40,781 nucleotides of DNA from the NCBI GenBank assembly GCA_000433535.1, contig FR892657.1, forward strand, positions 7,900-48,680, read 5' to 3'. The stretch is from Dorea sp. CAG:317 (lineage in GTDB: Bacteria > Bacillota > Clostridia > Lachnospirales > Lachnospiraceae). Numbering within the stretch: position 1 is the first letter of the stretch; each line of letters starts with the position of its first letter. The notes under the pieces are model-generated. The model had not been told where the DNA came from. It ran no database searches and worked only from the letters and a program-made list of their open reading frames with translations. The translations under genes and the position numbers were made by a program. Positions 1-7,392 of this stretch are shown here, one piece after another.

Positions 1-351
1 TCCAAGCATCGGCGAAATTGCACCGTGAAGCACGTGATAGACGCCATTATATTTTCCGGTTTTCTCGTAAGCCGCCAGATCCCTCGTATTCTCCACGACC
101 ATAATTGTCTTATGATCTCTGTCGCTGTTGCTGCAGATCGGACAAAGTTCCTGATCTGTAAGCGTACAGCACTCGGAACAATACCTGACATTCTGTCTTG
201 CACTGACCATTGTATCCGCCAGACGCTTCACATCATCTTCCGGCATATGGATCAAATGAAACGCCAGCCTTGCCGCTGATTTCGCACCAATCCCCGGTAA
301 ATGTGACAGTTCTTCTATTAACCGGCTGATCTGATTACTGTAATAATCCAT
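1..351 (-). CDS. recR: Recombination mediator RecR, N-terminal 117 residues (gene runs off the left edge)
   Basis: RecR works with RecO and RecF to load RecA on gapped DNA. The visible 117 codons start with MDYYSNQISRLIEELSHLPG, the helix-hairpin-helix region typical of RecR. They continue with a four-cysteine zinc finger (CSECCTLTDQELCPIC, about residues 58-73) and the first strand of the TOPRIM domain (TIMVVEN). The start is ATG at 349-351 on the minus strand, and the C-terminus lies outside the window. It sits 58 bp downstream of ybaB and dnaX, the conserved bacterial dnaX-ybaB-recR order, and is probably co-transcribed with them. Identity is close to certain; only the end is unseen. Confidence 0.95.
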   Translation of the reverse strand, partial: MDYYSNQISRLIEELSHLPGIGAKSAARLAFHLIHMPEDDVKRLADTMVSARQNVRYCSECCTLTDQELCPICSNSDRDHKTIMVVENTRDLAAYEKTGKYNGVYHVLHGAISPMLG

Positions 352-409
352 GTTATTTCTAATCTCCTGTCGAACCTTTTTCTATCTTAAGAATCTATTT
401 CGTTACCGA

Positions 410-763
410 TTAGAAAAGTCCCGGCATTCCGCCGCCCATTCCGCCTGTCAATTTAGACATTGCAGAAGAAGACTCTGCGTCTACTTTCTCCAGTGCTTCA
501 TTAAGCGCTGCCACGATAAGATCTTCCAGCATTTCTACATCATCCGGATCTACAGCCTCTTCATCAAGCTTTAATGATAATACTTTCTTTGTTCCTGAAA
601 CAGTTGCTTCTACCGCTCCGCCGCCGGCTGTAGCTGTAAACTCTTTTGTTTCCATCTCTTTTGCCTGTTCTTCCATCTGACGCTGCATCTTCTGCGCCTG
701 TTTCATAAGATTTGCCATATTTCCCGGCATTCCGCCGCCTGGGAATCCTCCTCTTTTTGCCAT
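410..763 (-). CDS. ybaB: YbaB/EbfC family nucleoid-associated protein
   Basis: Small DNA-binding dimer of the YbaB/EbfC family, 117 residues. The N-terminus is Gly/Met rich (MAKRGGFPGGGMPGNM). It is followed by a long Gln/Lys/Glu-rich helix, the conserved stretch 'EFTATAGGGAVEATVSG', and a second helix containing 'DPDDVEMLEDLIVAALNEA'. The tail is again Gly/Met rich. The start ATG (761-763) follows AGGAGGATATGGAAT. The protein is the usual length for the family and lies between dnaX and recR. Family members bind DNA with little sequence specificity and are linked to recombination and repair, so the precise role here is inferred from context. Confidence 0.95.
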   Translation of the reverse strand: MAKRGGFPGGGMPGNMANLMKQAQKMQRQMEEQAKEMETKEFTATAGGGAVEATVSGTKKVLSLKLDEEAVDPDDVEMLEDLIVAALNEALEKVDAESSSAMSKLTGGMGGGMPGLF

Positions 764-817
764 ATTCCATATCCTCCTGTTTTCTTTTATTCAGATCTAT
801 ATGTAACGGGAAAATGA

Positions 818-2395
818 TTATTCATCTTCCACTGTGATCTCCATATGAATCAAACTCTCAAGGTCAACGAACTGGTCTTCAAACCGATGTCCCTGCTCTG
901 TTTGACGCACGTCAATCTCAATTTCTTTTCCAATCTTCTCAGCGATCAGATTCCGAATCTCTTCCTTGTGTTCTTCTGTTCCTACCACACCTGCGCTGAC
1001 TTCATCCGGAAGGACGATCAACAGCCGGTTGCCTTCCCCTGCGCTTAATCTTGCTTTCTTTAAATATGTCCGAAGCATCGGTGACGCATCTACGGCAATC
1101 ATTCGAAAGTCCTTAGCAACTGCCTTCACATCCTCATTTAACGCCTTGGGAAGCTCCGGCTTTTTCTTCTCGGTTCCGATTTTCTCCGCCTCAGCGCCAT
1201 TTACGTAGACAATTTTCTCCTGTGACGGAGCCGCAAATGCTCCCTGCTCCAGCTTTTCCTCCACTGAGCGAATGCGCTCCAGCAGTGTATCTGTATTCAC
1301 TTCCATTGCCGGTCTGCACAATTTAATCAGAGCCACTTCAAAAAGCACTCTTTTCTGAGTGGCGAATTTTAACTGATTCGTAAGATCTGAGAAGATTCTA
1401 ATATACCGAATTAGCACATCGTTGTCAATCATCTGCGCCTCTTCCTTCAGGCGTGCCAGATTCTCAGTGGAAACGTCCAACACATCTTCCATATCATCAG
1501 AACACCTTACAAGCAACAGATTTCTTAAGTACCATGTGAAATCTGCTGCCAACTGAGATAATTCTCTTCCCTGCATGGTTAATTCATCCACCGTTTCGAT
1601 CACTGCATGTACGTCTCTCGCCAGAAGTTCTCTCAACAGTCTGCTGAACACTTCTGTATCCACTGCCCCAAGAACCTCCAGAACATGATCATACGTCAAC
1701 TTCTCTCCTATATAAAAGGCGGCACATTGATCTAATAAGCTCAACGCGTCACGCATGGAACCGTCCGCCATTCTCGCAATATAGCGGACCGCCTTTTCCT
1801 CCACATCCCATTCTTCCTTGTCAATAAGTTCCCGCAGTCTTCCCGCAATCGTGTCAATGGTAATTCTCTTAAAATCATACCTCTGACACCGGCTTAAAAT
1901 CGTAATCGGAATCTTGTGCGCTTCTGTTGTCGCCAAGATGAAGATGACATATTCCGGCGGTTCCTCCAATGTTTTCAAAAGCGCGTTAAACGCACCGATG
2001 GAAAGCATATGAACCTCGTCAATGATGTATACTTTATACTTTCCTTCCGTCGGGCGATACGCCACCTCTTCTCTGATTTCTCGAATATTATCTACACCGT
2101 TGTTAGACGCCGCGTCAATCTCGATCACATTCATAGATGTACCTTCGGCGATTGATCTGCACATTGCACACTCCCCACAAGGGCTTCCATCTACAGGATT
2201 CTCACAGTTGACCGCTTTCGCGAAAATCTTTGCTACTGTTGTCTTTCCGGTTCCTCTTGTCCCGCAGAACAGATAAGCATGTCCGATCCGCTCTGCTTTT
2301 ATTTGATTTTTTAATGTTTTTACAATCGCATCCTGACCTTTTACATCCTCGAATTCGTCCGGTCGGAATTTACGATACAATGCCATATAAGACAT
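818..2395 (-). CDS. dnaX: DNA polymerase III subunit gamma/tau
   Basis: Clamp-loader ATPase of the replicative polymerase, 525 residues. The Walker A motif GTRGTGKTT is at residues 45-53. A zinc module follows (C64, C73, C76, C79), then the DEVHM Walker B/DExx box, and the sensor-1 region with 'FILATTEAHKIPITILSRCQR'. A C-terminal tail follows the clamp-loader collar. This length is normal for a clostridial tau-type product. I saw no strong slippery heptamer of the kind used for gamma frameshifting, but did not search every A/T run. It lies 34 bp downstream of pfkA and 54 bp upstream of ybaB, consistent with one transcript. Confidence 0.97.
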   Translation of the reverse strand: MSYMALYRKFRPDEFEDVKGQDAIVKTLKNQIKAERIGHAYLFCGTRGTGKTTVAKIFAKAVNCENPVDGSPCGECAMCRSIAEGTSMNVIEIDAASNNGVDNIREIREEVAYRPTEGKYKVYIIDEVHMLSIGAFNALLKTLEEPPEYVIFILATTEAHKIPITILSRCQRYDFKRITIDTIAGRLRELIDKEEWDVEEKAVRYIARMADGSMRDALSLLDQCAAFYIGEKLTYDHVLEVLGAVDTEVFSRLLRELLARDVHAVIETVDELTMQGRELSQLAADFTWYLRNLLLVRCSDDMEDVLDVSTENLARLKEEAQMIDNDVLIRYIRIFSDLTNQLKFATQKRVLFEVALIKLCRPAMEVNTDTLLERIRSVEEKLEQGAFAAPSQEKIVYVNGAEAEKIGTEKKKPELPKALNEDVKAVAKDFRMIAVDASPMLRTYLKKARLSAGEGNRLLIVLPDEVSAGVVGTEEHKEEIRNLIAEKIGKEIEIDVRQTEQGHRFEDQFVDLESLIHMEITVEDE

Positions 2396-2429
2396 TTATC
2401 ACACCTCATGTTTTCCTAAATTGTTACTT

Positions 2430-3506
2430 TTATTGATCTCCAAAACTGATACCTGTCAGCTTGGCTTCCTGGATAATACTGGAATCCGGATCTACTGTTT
2501 TTAATTTCCCTGCCACTTCCGAAAGCGGAACCGGTACAATTTCCTGATCCTTGACTCCCACCATATTTCCGAAATTTCCATCCAGTATCATCGCCGCTGC
2601 CGCCGCTCCGAGTCTGGTAGAGAGAACTCTGTCGTATGCACACGGAGAACCGCCTCTTTGTGTATGCCCCGGAACTGTAATTCGAATCTCCTGATCTGTC
2701 TTCTTCTGGATTCTCTCTGCCAGTTCATACGCAACCGACGGATATGGATTCTTTGCGCGTTTTTCCTTTAATTCTTTTTTAGAAAGCCTTGCGTCTTTCT
2801 TGGAAATTGCGCCTTCTGCCACCGCAATAATGGTAAAATGCTTTCCTGCTGCCTTCCGCTTATTAATAGCTTCTGCGATCACATCGGTATCATATGGGAT
2901 CTCCGGCAACAGAATGATATCTGCTCCGCCTGCGATTCCCGCATGAAGGGTTACCCAGCCTACTTTATGTCCCATCACTTCCACAATAAATACACGGCTG
3001 TGAGAAGTGGCAGTTGTATGAATGCGGTCAATTGCCTCCGTCGCAATATCTACCGCACTTTGAAAGCCAAATGTCATATCTGTTCCCCACAAATCGTTAT
3101 CGATCGTCTTAGGAAGTGTGATTACATTCAGTCCTTCCTCCCGCAGAAGATTCGCTGTCTTATGCGTACCATTTCCGCCAAGCACTACAAGGCAGTTAAG
3201 ATTTAATTTATGATACGTATGCTTCATCGCTTCTACTTTATCCAAGCCATTCTCATCCGGAACTCTCATCAACTTAAAGGGCTGTCTGGATGTTCCGAGA
3301 ATAGTTCCGCCCACCGTCAAAATCCCGGAGAAGTCTTTGGATGTCAGCATTTTAAAATTCGAATAGATCAAACCCTTATATCCGTCTTGAAAGCCGTAGA
3401 TTTCTACATCATCACGTTTCGTATACAACCCTTTTACCACGCCGCGCATCGCTGCATTCAACGCCTGACAGTCGCCGCCGCTGGTAAGCATTCCGATTCT
3501 CAACAT
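2430..3506 (-). CDS. pfkA: 6-phosphofructokinase, ATP-type with GGNGT and LPKTIDND signature
   Basis: Phosphorylates fructose 6-phosphate in glycolysis; 358 residues. It has the N-terminal nucleotide loop TSGGDCQALNAA (residues 8-19), the second loop GGNGT (110-114), the catalytic LPKTIDND (131-138) and the F6P-binding VEVMGHKVGW. Gly113 matches E. coli Gly104, which fits ATP rather than pyrophosphate. Lys133 matches position 124, where E. coli PfkA has Gly and PPi enzymes have Lys. Asn112 stands where E. coli has the Mg-binding Asp103. This is the mixed-substrate group pattern, so ATP use is likely but not proven. A good promoter lies upstream at 3547-3576, and the gene heads the dnaX-ybaB-recR run. 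Confidence 0.93.
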   Translation of the reverse strand: MLRIGMLTSGGDCQALNAAMRGVVKGLYTKRDDVEIYGFQDGYKGLIYSNFKMLTSKDFSGILTVGGTILGTSRQPFKLMRVPDENGLDKVEAMKHTYHKLNLNCLVVLGGNGTHKTANLLREEGLNVITLPKTIDNDLWGTDMTFGFQSAVDIATEAIDRIHTTATSHSRVFIVEVMGHKVGWVTLHAGIAGGADIILLPEIPYDTDVIAEAINKRKAAGKHFTIIAVAEGAISKKDARLSKKELKEKRAKNPYPSVAYELAERIQKKTDQEIRITVPGHTQRGGSPCAYDRVLSTRLGAAAAAMILDGNFGNMVGVKDQEIVPVPLSEVAGKLKTVDPDSSIIQEAKLTGISFGDQ

Positions 3507-3546
3507 CTTCTTCGCCTCTTTCTTTTTTATTATTTATTAGCACCTA

Positions 3547-3576
3547 ATTATAACATTGAAATTCACAACTGTTCAA
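3547..3576 (-). promoter_or_regulatory. Sigma-A type promoter of pfkA
   Basis: On the minus strand there is TTGAAC (3571-3576), an 18-bp spacer and TATAAT (3547-3552), about 40 bp upstream of the pfkA start. It probably drives pfkA-dnaX-ybaB-recR. Confidence 0.65.
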
Positions 3577-3679
3577 GGCGTATACTTTATTTTTTCTATT
3601 CCATAGCATTTCCCGTAAAAAGTGTTATACTATATTGATGGGAATATCTCAAATCAATATATGGAAAGCAGGTAATCGA

Positions 3680-4489
3680 ATGGATAAATTAGATATAAAA
3701 TTATGGACATTAGAAGCAAAAGGTCACATTGTTCCTGACCGTTCTCTTCTGAAAACACCGCAACAAATTGAAGCTATCAAAAAAAGCGCAGCTCTGAACA
3801 CCGCCGTTCTTGACCATGTTGCCGCCCACATCAGAGCCGGCATGAGCACCGCCGAGATTGACAAACTCGTATATGATTTTACAAAAGAGCATGGCGGCAT
3901 TCCAGCTCCGCTTGGATATGAAGGATTTCCTAAGAGCGTATGTACTTCGATCAATAATGTAGTCTGCCACGGTATCCCTGATGAAAATGAGATTCTGGAA
4001 GAGGGCGATATTATTAACGTTGATGTGTCTACGATTTTAAATGGATATTATTCCGATGCTTCCCGTATGTTCACCATCGGAGAACTGTCTTCGGAAGCAG
4101 AACGGATTGTCCGCGTAACAAAAGAATGTGTAGAGCTTGGTCTTAAAGAAGCAAAGCCCTGGGGACATCTTGGCGATATTGCTTATGCTATCAACTCTCA
4201 TGCCAGAGCAAATGGCTACTCTGTCGTAGAAGAAATCGGCGGACATGGTATCGGCCTTGATTTCCACGAGGAACCTTTTGTAAGCTATGTGACTCCAAAA
4301 GGAAGTGAAATGGTTCTTGTTCCCGGAATGATCTTCACCATTGAGCCAATGATCAACGAGGGCAGTCCCGACTTCTTTATCGACGAAGAAAACGATTGGA
4401 CCGTATATACCATCGATGACGGTTTGTCTGCACAGGTAGAATATATGGTTCTTATTACAGAAGATGGCGCAGAAGTGCTGACAAAATAA
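3680..4489 (+). CDS. map: Type I methionine aminopeptidase
   Basis: Removes the initiator methionine from nascent proteins. I take the ATG at 3680 (MDKLDIKLW, 269 residues) because GCAGG precedes it and homology begins there; an in-frame ATG at 3635 has no good ribosome binding site. The five metal ligands of the pita-bread fold are visible: Asp in 'INVDVS', Asp in 'YYSDASRMF', His in 'GGHGIG', Glu in 'FTIEPM' and Glu in 'QVEYMV'. The roughly 25-residue N-terminal lead before the catalytic domain is short, and I see no SEC-C zinc motif. The gene is divergent from pfkA. TGTTATACT upstream, near 3622-3630, may be an extended -10 element. Confidence 0.95.
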   Translation: MDKLDIKLWTLEAKGHIVPDRSLLKTPQQIEAIKKSAALNTAVLDHVAAHIRAGMSTAEIDKLVYDFTKEHGGIPAPLGYEGFPKSVCTSINNVVCHGIPDENEILEEGDIINVDVSTILNGYYSDASRMFTIGELSSEAERIVRVTKECVELGLKEAKPWGHLGDIAYAINSHARANGYSVVEEIGGHGIGLDFHEEPFVSYVTPKGSEMVLVPGMIFTIEPMINEGSPDFFIDEENDWTVYTIDDGLSAQVEYMVLITEDGAEVLTK

Positions 4490-4530
4490 TAGTTCTGCAC
4501 ATAACAAAATAGCAATTCAGCGAATTTGCA

Positions 4531-4559
4531 TTGAATCTCTTTCCGCACTCTGCTATAAT
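4531..4559 (+). promoter_or_regulatory. Promoter of the TSCPD-domain gene
   Basis: TTGAAT (4531-4536), a 17-bp spacer, then TATAAT (4554-4559). It lies between map and the small gene, so that gene has its own start signal. Confidence 0.7.
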
Positions 4560-4626
4560 CCTACTGGATATCGCAGATATTAAAACATATCTATAGAAAG
4601 CTTTATACAACAAGGAGGAATCAACA

Positions 4627-4869
4627 ATGGAATATATACCAAGAGGTGTCTGCTCCCGATTAATTCGAGTAGAGGTAGACGATAACAAAATCCAGAATGT
4701 AGAATTTGTCGGTGGCTGCGACGGAAATCTCCAGGGCATCAGCCGCCTTGTCAAAGGCATGACTGTGGACGAAGCAATTGAACGTCTTCAGGGCATTCGT
4801 TGCGGACAGAAAGCCACATCCTGCCCGGATCAGCTTGCTTACGCATTGAAACAGGCAGTAGAACAATAG
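4627..4869 (+). CDS. TSCPD domain protein, TIGR03905 family
   Basis: An 80-residue protein built almost wholly of the TSCPD domain, the C-terminal domain of some class II ribonucleotide reductases that also occurs alone in Firmicutes. Visible hallmarks are an early Cys (PRGVCSRLI), 'VGGCDGNLQGISRLVKGM' and the eponymous 'CGQKATSCPDQLAYAL'. The conserved cysteines suggest metal or redox binding. The start is well supported by AAGGAGGAATCAACA before ATG. It has its own promoter, and a strong terminator follows at 4911-4950, so it is monocistronic. The biochemical function of stand-alone members is unknown to me. Confidence 0.88.
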   Translation: MEYIPRGVCSRLIRVEVDDNKIQNVEFVGGCDGNLQGISRLVKGMTVDEAIERLQGIRCGQKATSCPDQLAYALKQAVEQ

Positions 4870-4910
4870 TTTTTGGTGTGTGATTATATTCAGTCACTAC
4901 CGAATACACA

Positions 4911-4950
4911 AAAATCAGGATACCGGTATTTCCCGATATCCTGATTTTTA
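4911..4950 (+). terminator. Rho-independent terminator of the TSCPD gene
   Basis: A 12-bp stem (4911-4922 with 4937-4948) and a 14-nt loop. The arm starts with A's and ends in a T-run, so it may act in both directions. Confidence 0.85.
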
Positions 4951-4977
4951 TTCGTCTCTTATTCAATTTTAAATCAC

Positions 4978-5120
4978 TCTTCCGAGAGTCTGTGACAAGC
5001 GCCGCTATTAAAAAATTTTTGGTCTTTCGACCGGTTGTAAAAGTGGTTTCTCAATGTAGGTCTGAAATTATTGGTTTCAAACTGCGATATTAGCGGCGCT
5101 TGTCACAGACTCCCGGAGGA
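4978..5120. repeat. Structured inverted-repeat element, MITE-like or RNA-forming
   Basis: Two perfect 22-bp arms (4986-5007 and 5091-5112) face each other. After one mismatch the pairing extends outward to about 4978 and 5120. Between the arms are two smaller hairpins: GGTC-TTTC-GACC at 5021-5032, and 5060-5067 with 5075-5082 (one mismatch). A self-complementary AAAAATTTTT lies at 5011-5020. The arms are GC rich in an AT-rich gap, and no T-run follows on either strand, so it is not a plain terminator. No coding potential is visible. Size and architecture suit a miniature inverted-repeat element or a folded RNA. I could not define a target-site duplication. Confidence 0.6.
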
Positions 5121-5138
5121 TGGAAGGATTAAGTGCTC

Positions 5139-5660
5139 TTACAGACCCAATTCAGTTTGAACGTAAACACCATCGGTGAAACTACTGCTAGAATCTACAC
5201 CTGCCACATGCACACATCTCACACGATAATAATATCCGCCTTCTACTTGGAGACGCTTGCTAGAGGCAACTCTATCCATATTTTCATTAAACTTTTGCCA
5301 CGAATCATAAAAACTCCAACTAGTGTCTTCTTCTTTCGCACGTTCTACAATTACTGCCACACCAATCTGATCTACTACGTGAGACGCAATCGTTGTTCCT
5401 CCTGCATAAATCTCACCTGCTCCAAGTCTCCGAACCTTGGAATATCCGGTCATAAGATCTTCCCCGCGAGTCATCGGAGTTGTTGCTCCTATAGATTCCT
5501 CATCTTTAATGAGATAAGACCCATCAATCATTGGAAGGCCTTCTACAGACTTCGTCTTAGCCTCTTCTCCCGCTTGCGTATCCGCTACAGCAAGTGCTGT
5601 AAGACTGAAAATCACCATTAGCATTACTATACCTGAAATTAGTCTTTTCTTTACACTCAT
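5139..5660 (-). CDS. Secreted DUF6147 family protein
   Basis: A 173-residue exported protein of the DUF6147 family found in Lachnospiraceae; function unknown. The N-terminus is a classical signal peptide (MSVKKRLISGIVMLMVIFSL, cleavage probably after AVADTQA). The mature part contains 'MTRGEDLMTGYSKVRRLG', 'GEIYAGGTTIASHVVDQIG' and 'SSKRLQVEGGYYYRVRCVH', with a serine-rich stretch near the end. There is no cell-wall sorting signal or transmembrane helix after the leader, so it is probably released or loosely attached. The start ATG follows AAAGGAGTCAGAAG. The gene stands alone next to the inverted-repeat element. The family assignment is from recognition of the conserved strings. Confidence 0.75.
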   Translation of the reverse strand: MSVKKRLISGIVMLMVIFSLTALAVADTQAGEEAKTKSVEGLPMIDGSYLIKDEESIGATTPMTRGEDLMTGYSKVRRLGAGEIYAGGTTIASHVVDQIGVAVIVERAKEEDTSWSFYDSWQKFNENMDRVASSKRLQVEGGYYYRVRCVHVAGVDSSSSFTDGVYVQTELGL

Positions 5661-6392
5661 CTTCTGACTCCTTTTTCTTTTTTATCGCTTTCTATATATT
5701 AAGACACATAACCAAATAAAAACTGACGCTATTTTTTCAGAAAAAATTATTTATTTTAATTATTTTTCGAAATGATTTCACATTATTTCTAGAAATCGCA
5801 TGGACACTTTCTTAATATTATATTTGCCCTACGATATTTTAGCAAAAAAGAAGCCTTCTGATTAAATCCAAACGTCTCACTTTAAAAATTGTTGTCTCCC
5901 CCCATCAAAACAAATACAAAATAGCCTTTCTTTCTAATACGCTTACCCAAAACTCATCCACCATTTTCGAGAAAGTTTAATCTTCTTAAAATAGGAAACA
6001 AACGCATCCTCTATACAAGGCACAATTTGTCATCTGACTTATACCAAAAATCATATTTTTACAGATCATCCTTATATGTATAAGCATACTCCATAGTATT
6101 CACCTTGCTTCTGTCAAACTTACAAATAACACAAAATTTCTCTTTACCTGCGATAAATTATATTCATTTTTTCGAGATAGGAAAACGCTAAATTTGTTAC
6201 AGAAATATTTAAATTTTTCACCAGATAAAAGATAGTCATTCCTATAAAAAAATCTGATTATAATTCCTTATACTTTATTTTCTCTCGTTTTGATAATATC
6301 TTATTTCTAAAATCCATAGCCAAAATTTCCCTTTATTCCTTATAAACATTCTTTGGGCATACTAAAAGCAACTAAGAAAAACGTGTGAATTA
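5661..6392. other. 732-bp AT-rich region without a recognisable gene
   Basis: No open frame with a ribosome binding site or recognisable protein similarity is visible on either strand. The DUF6147 promoter should lie in the first 150 bp, but I cannot fix it. A perfect 12-bp palindrome ATTTCTAGAAAT sits at 5785-5796. A short minus-strand frame near 6030-6110 ends in MEYAYTYKDDL and could be a gene remnant, but this is weak. The composition fits decayed DNA or a long regulatory gap. Confidence 0.4.
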
Positions 6393-7283
6393 TTAATAAA
6401 AAAGTAAATTATTTAAGATTTCTTCAAATTCTTCTTTTTCCATACTCCCTATCAAAAAATATTTGGTATCTTCATAAGTAAAACCGGCATAATATCTTTT
6501 CTTTTTTGTAGTAGAAATTTCACATTCTCTAATCTCAACAGGTATGTTTTTAACAAAGAAGGTATATGTTGCAATAATCCTATCCTCTACACCTATACCC
6601 ATAGAATTTTTTGCTTGATCCCCATTAACAATATAAACGATATTTTCTCCCTGATACTGATAATATAATTCAGCTACTTTTAACTCTTTTTCGATAATGG
6701 CTTTTAAAAATCTAGCATTTGAAGGTAGTTTAATAATTTGTACTGCTTTAATTTCTAATTCATCTTTTATCTTCTGATATGCCTCTTCTTCACTCTCTGT
6801 CTCTATCACCTTATTGTCCTCTCCGTAATTAGCTTTCATCACTTCTCTCTCGCCTACCAAACTTTTAATCGTTTCAACAAAACCACCGCCATCTCCCATA
6901 GTGCTCATTCCTACAACCAGGAGCAACGTCATCACCGCTGCTAACGCCACATACACGCGCAGGCTTTTCCTCTTTCGTACGACTTTCTTGTTTCCGTCTG
7001 TTTTTTCTTCATCTTGTTTATGATTAGAATCGGCACTGTCTTCCTGTTTTTTCAATTCCATACCGGCACGCAAAGCATCTCGATATTCTTCCGGAAGTTC
7101 GTTGCAGATTTTCTCAAATTCGTAATCTTCTATTTTTTTATCGATTTTTTTCTTCAGTTCAAGCTGTTTCTCGTCTGACAATTTGTCTGCGTCCGAGGTT
7201 TCCAAAGCTTTCAGGATCTCCTGCGCTTCTTTCTCCAAGTCCTCTTTAATTGTCTGCTCCAGAAGCTCCTTCTTGTCTTTCAT
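6393..7283 (-). CDS. Membrane-anchored DUF4367-type protein, possible anti-sigma factor
   Basis: A 296-residue single-span membrane protein. Residues 1-105 form a highly charged, helical cytoplasmic part, with a Lys/Arg cluster (KKVVRKRKS) before the transmembrane helix at about 109-127. The extracytoplasmic part contains 'KDELEIKAVQIIKLPSNARF', 'YYQYQGENIVYIVNG' and 'YYAGFTYEDTKYFLIGSM', the layout of DUF4367 domains that often accompany ECF sigma factors. An ECF sigma gene lies 1.2 kb upstream on the same strand, with murG on the opposite strand between them. I infer an anti-sigma or sensor role from layout and neighbourhood. I do not see a classical ZAS zinc motif (HxxxCxxC). Confidence 0.6.
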   Translation of the reverse strand: MKDKKELLEQTIKEDLEKEAQEILKALETSDADKLSDEKQLELKKKIDKKIEDYEFEKICNELPEEYRDALRAGMELKKQEDSADSNHKQDEEKTDGNKKVVRKRKSLRVYVALAAVMTLLLVVGMSTMGDGGGFVETIKSLVGEREVMKANYGEDNKVIETESEEEAYQKIKDELEIKAVQIIKLPSNARFLKAIIEKELKVAELYYQYQGENIVYIVNGDQAKNSMGIGVEDRIIATYTFFVKNIPVEIRECEISTTKKKRYYAGFTYEDTKYFLIGSMEKEEFEEILNNLLFY

Positions 7284-7303
7284 ATCAATTCCACCTCTTT
7301 CTC

Positions 7304-7331
7304 TTGACCAAATTTCTCAGTGACGTATAAT
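7304..7331 (+). promoter_or_regulatory. Promoter of murG
   Basis: TTGACC (7304-7309), a 16-bp spacer and TATAAT (7326-7331), about 60 bp before the murG start. The 109-bp gap is shared with the divergent DUF4367-type gene. Confidence 0.65.
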
Positions 7332-7392
7332 ATACTTATAAACCTTAGTACAATTATCATATAAAAATAATGTAAACATTCGGGAGGTTACT

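Noticed and set aside
4037..4507. 156-codon minus-strand frame within map
   Set aside because: Antisense shadow of methionine aminopeptidase; no ribosome binding site or domain.
4978..5120. Inverted repeat as an ordinary Rho-independent terminator
   Set aside because: The loop is 83 bp and there is no T-run on either strand; a normal terminator is already at 4911-4950.
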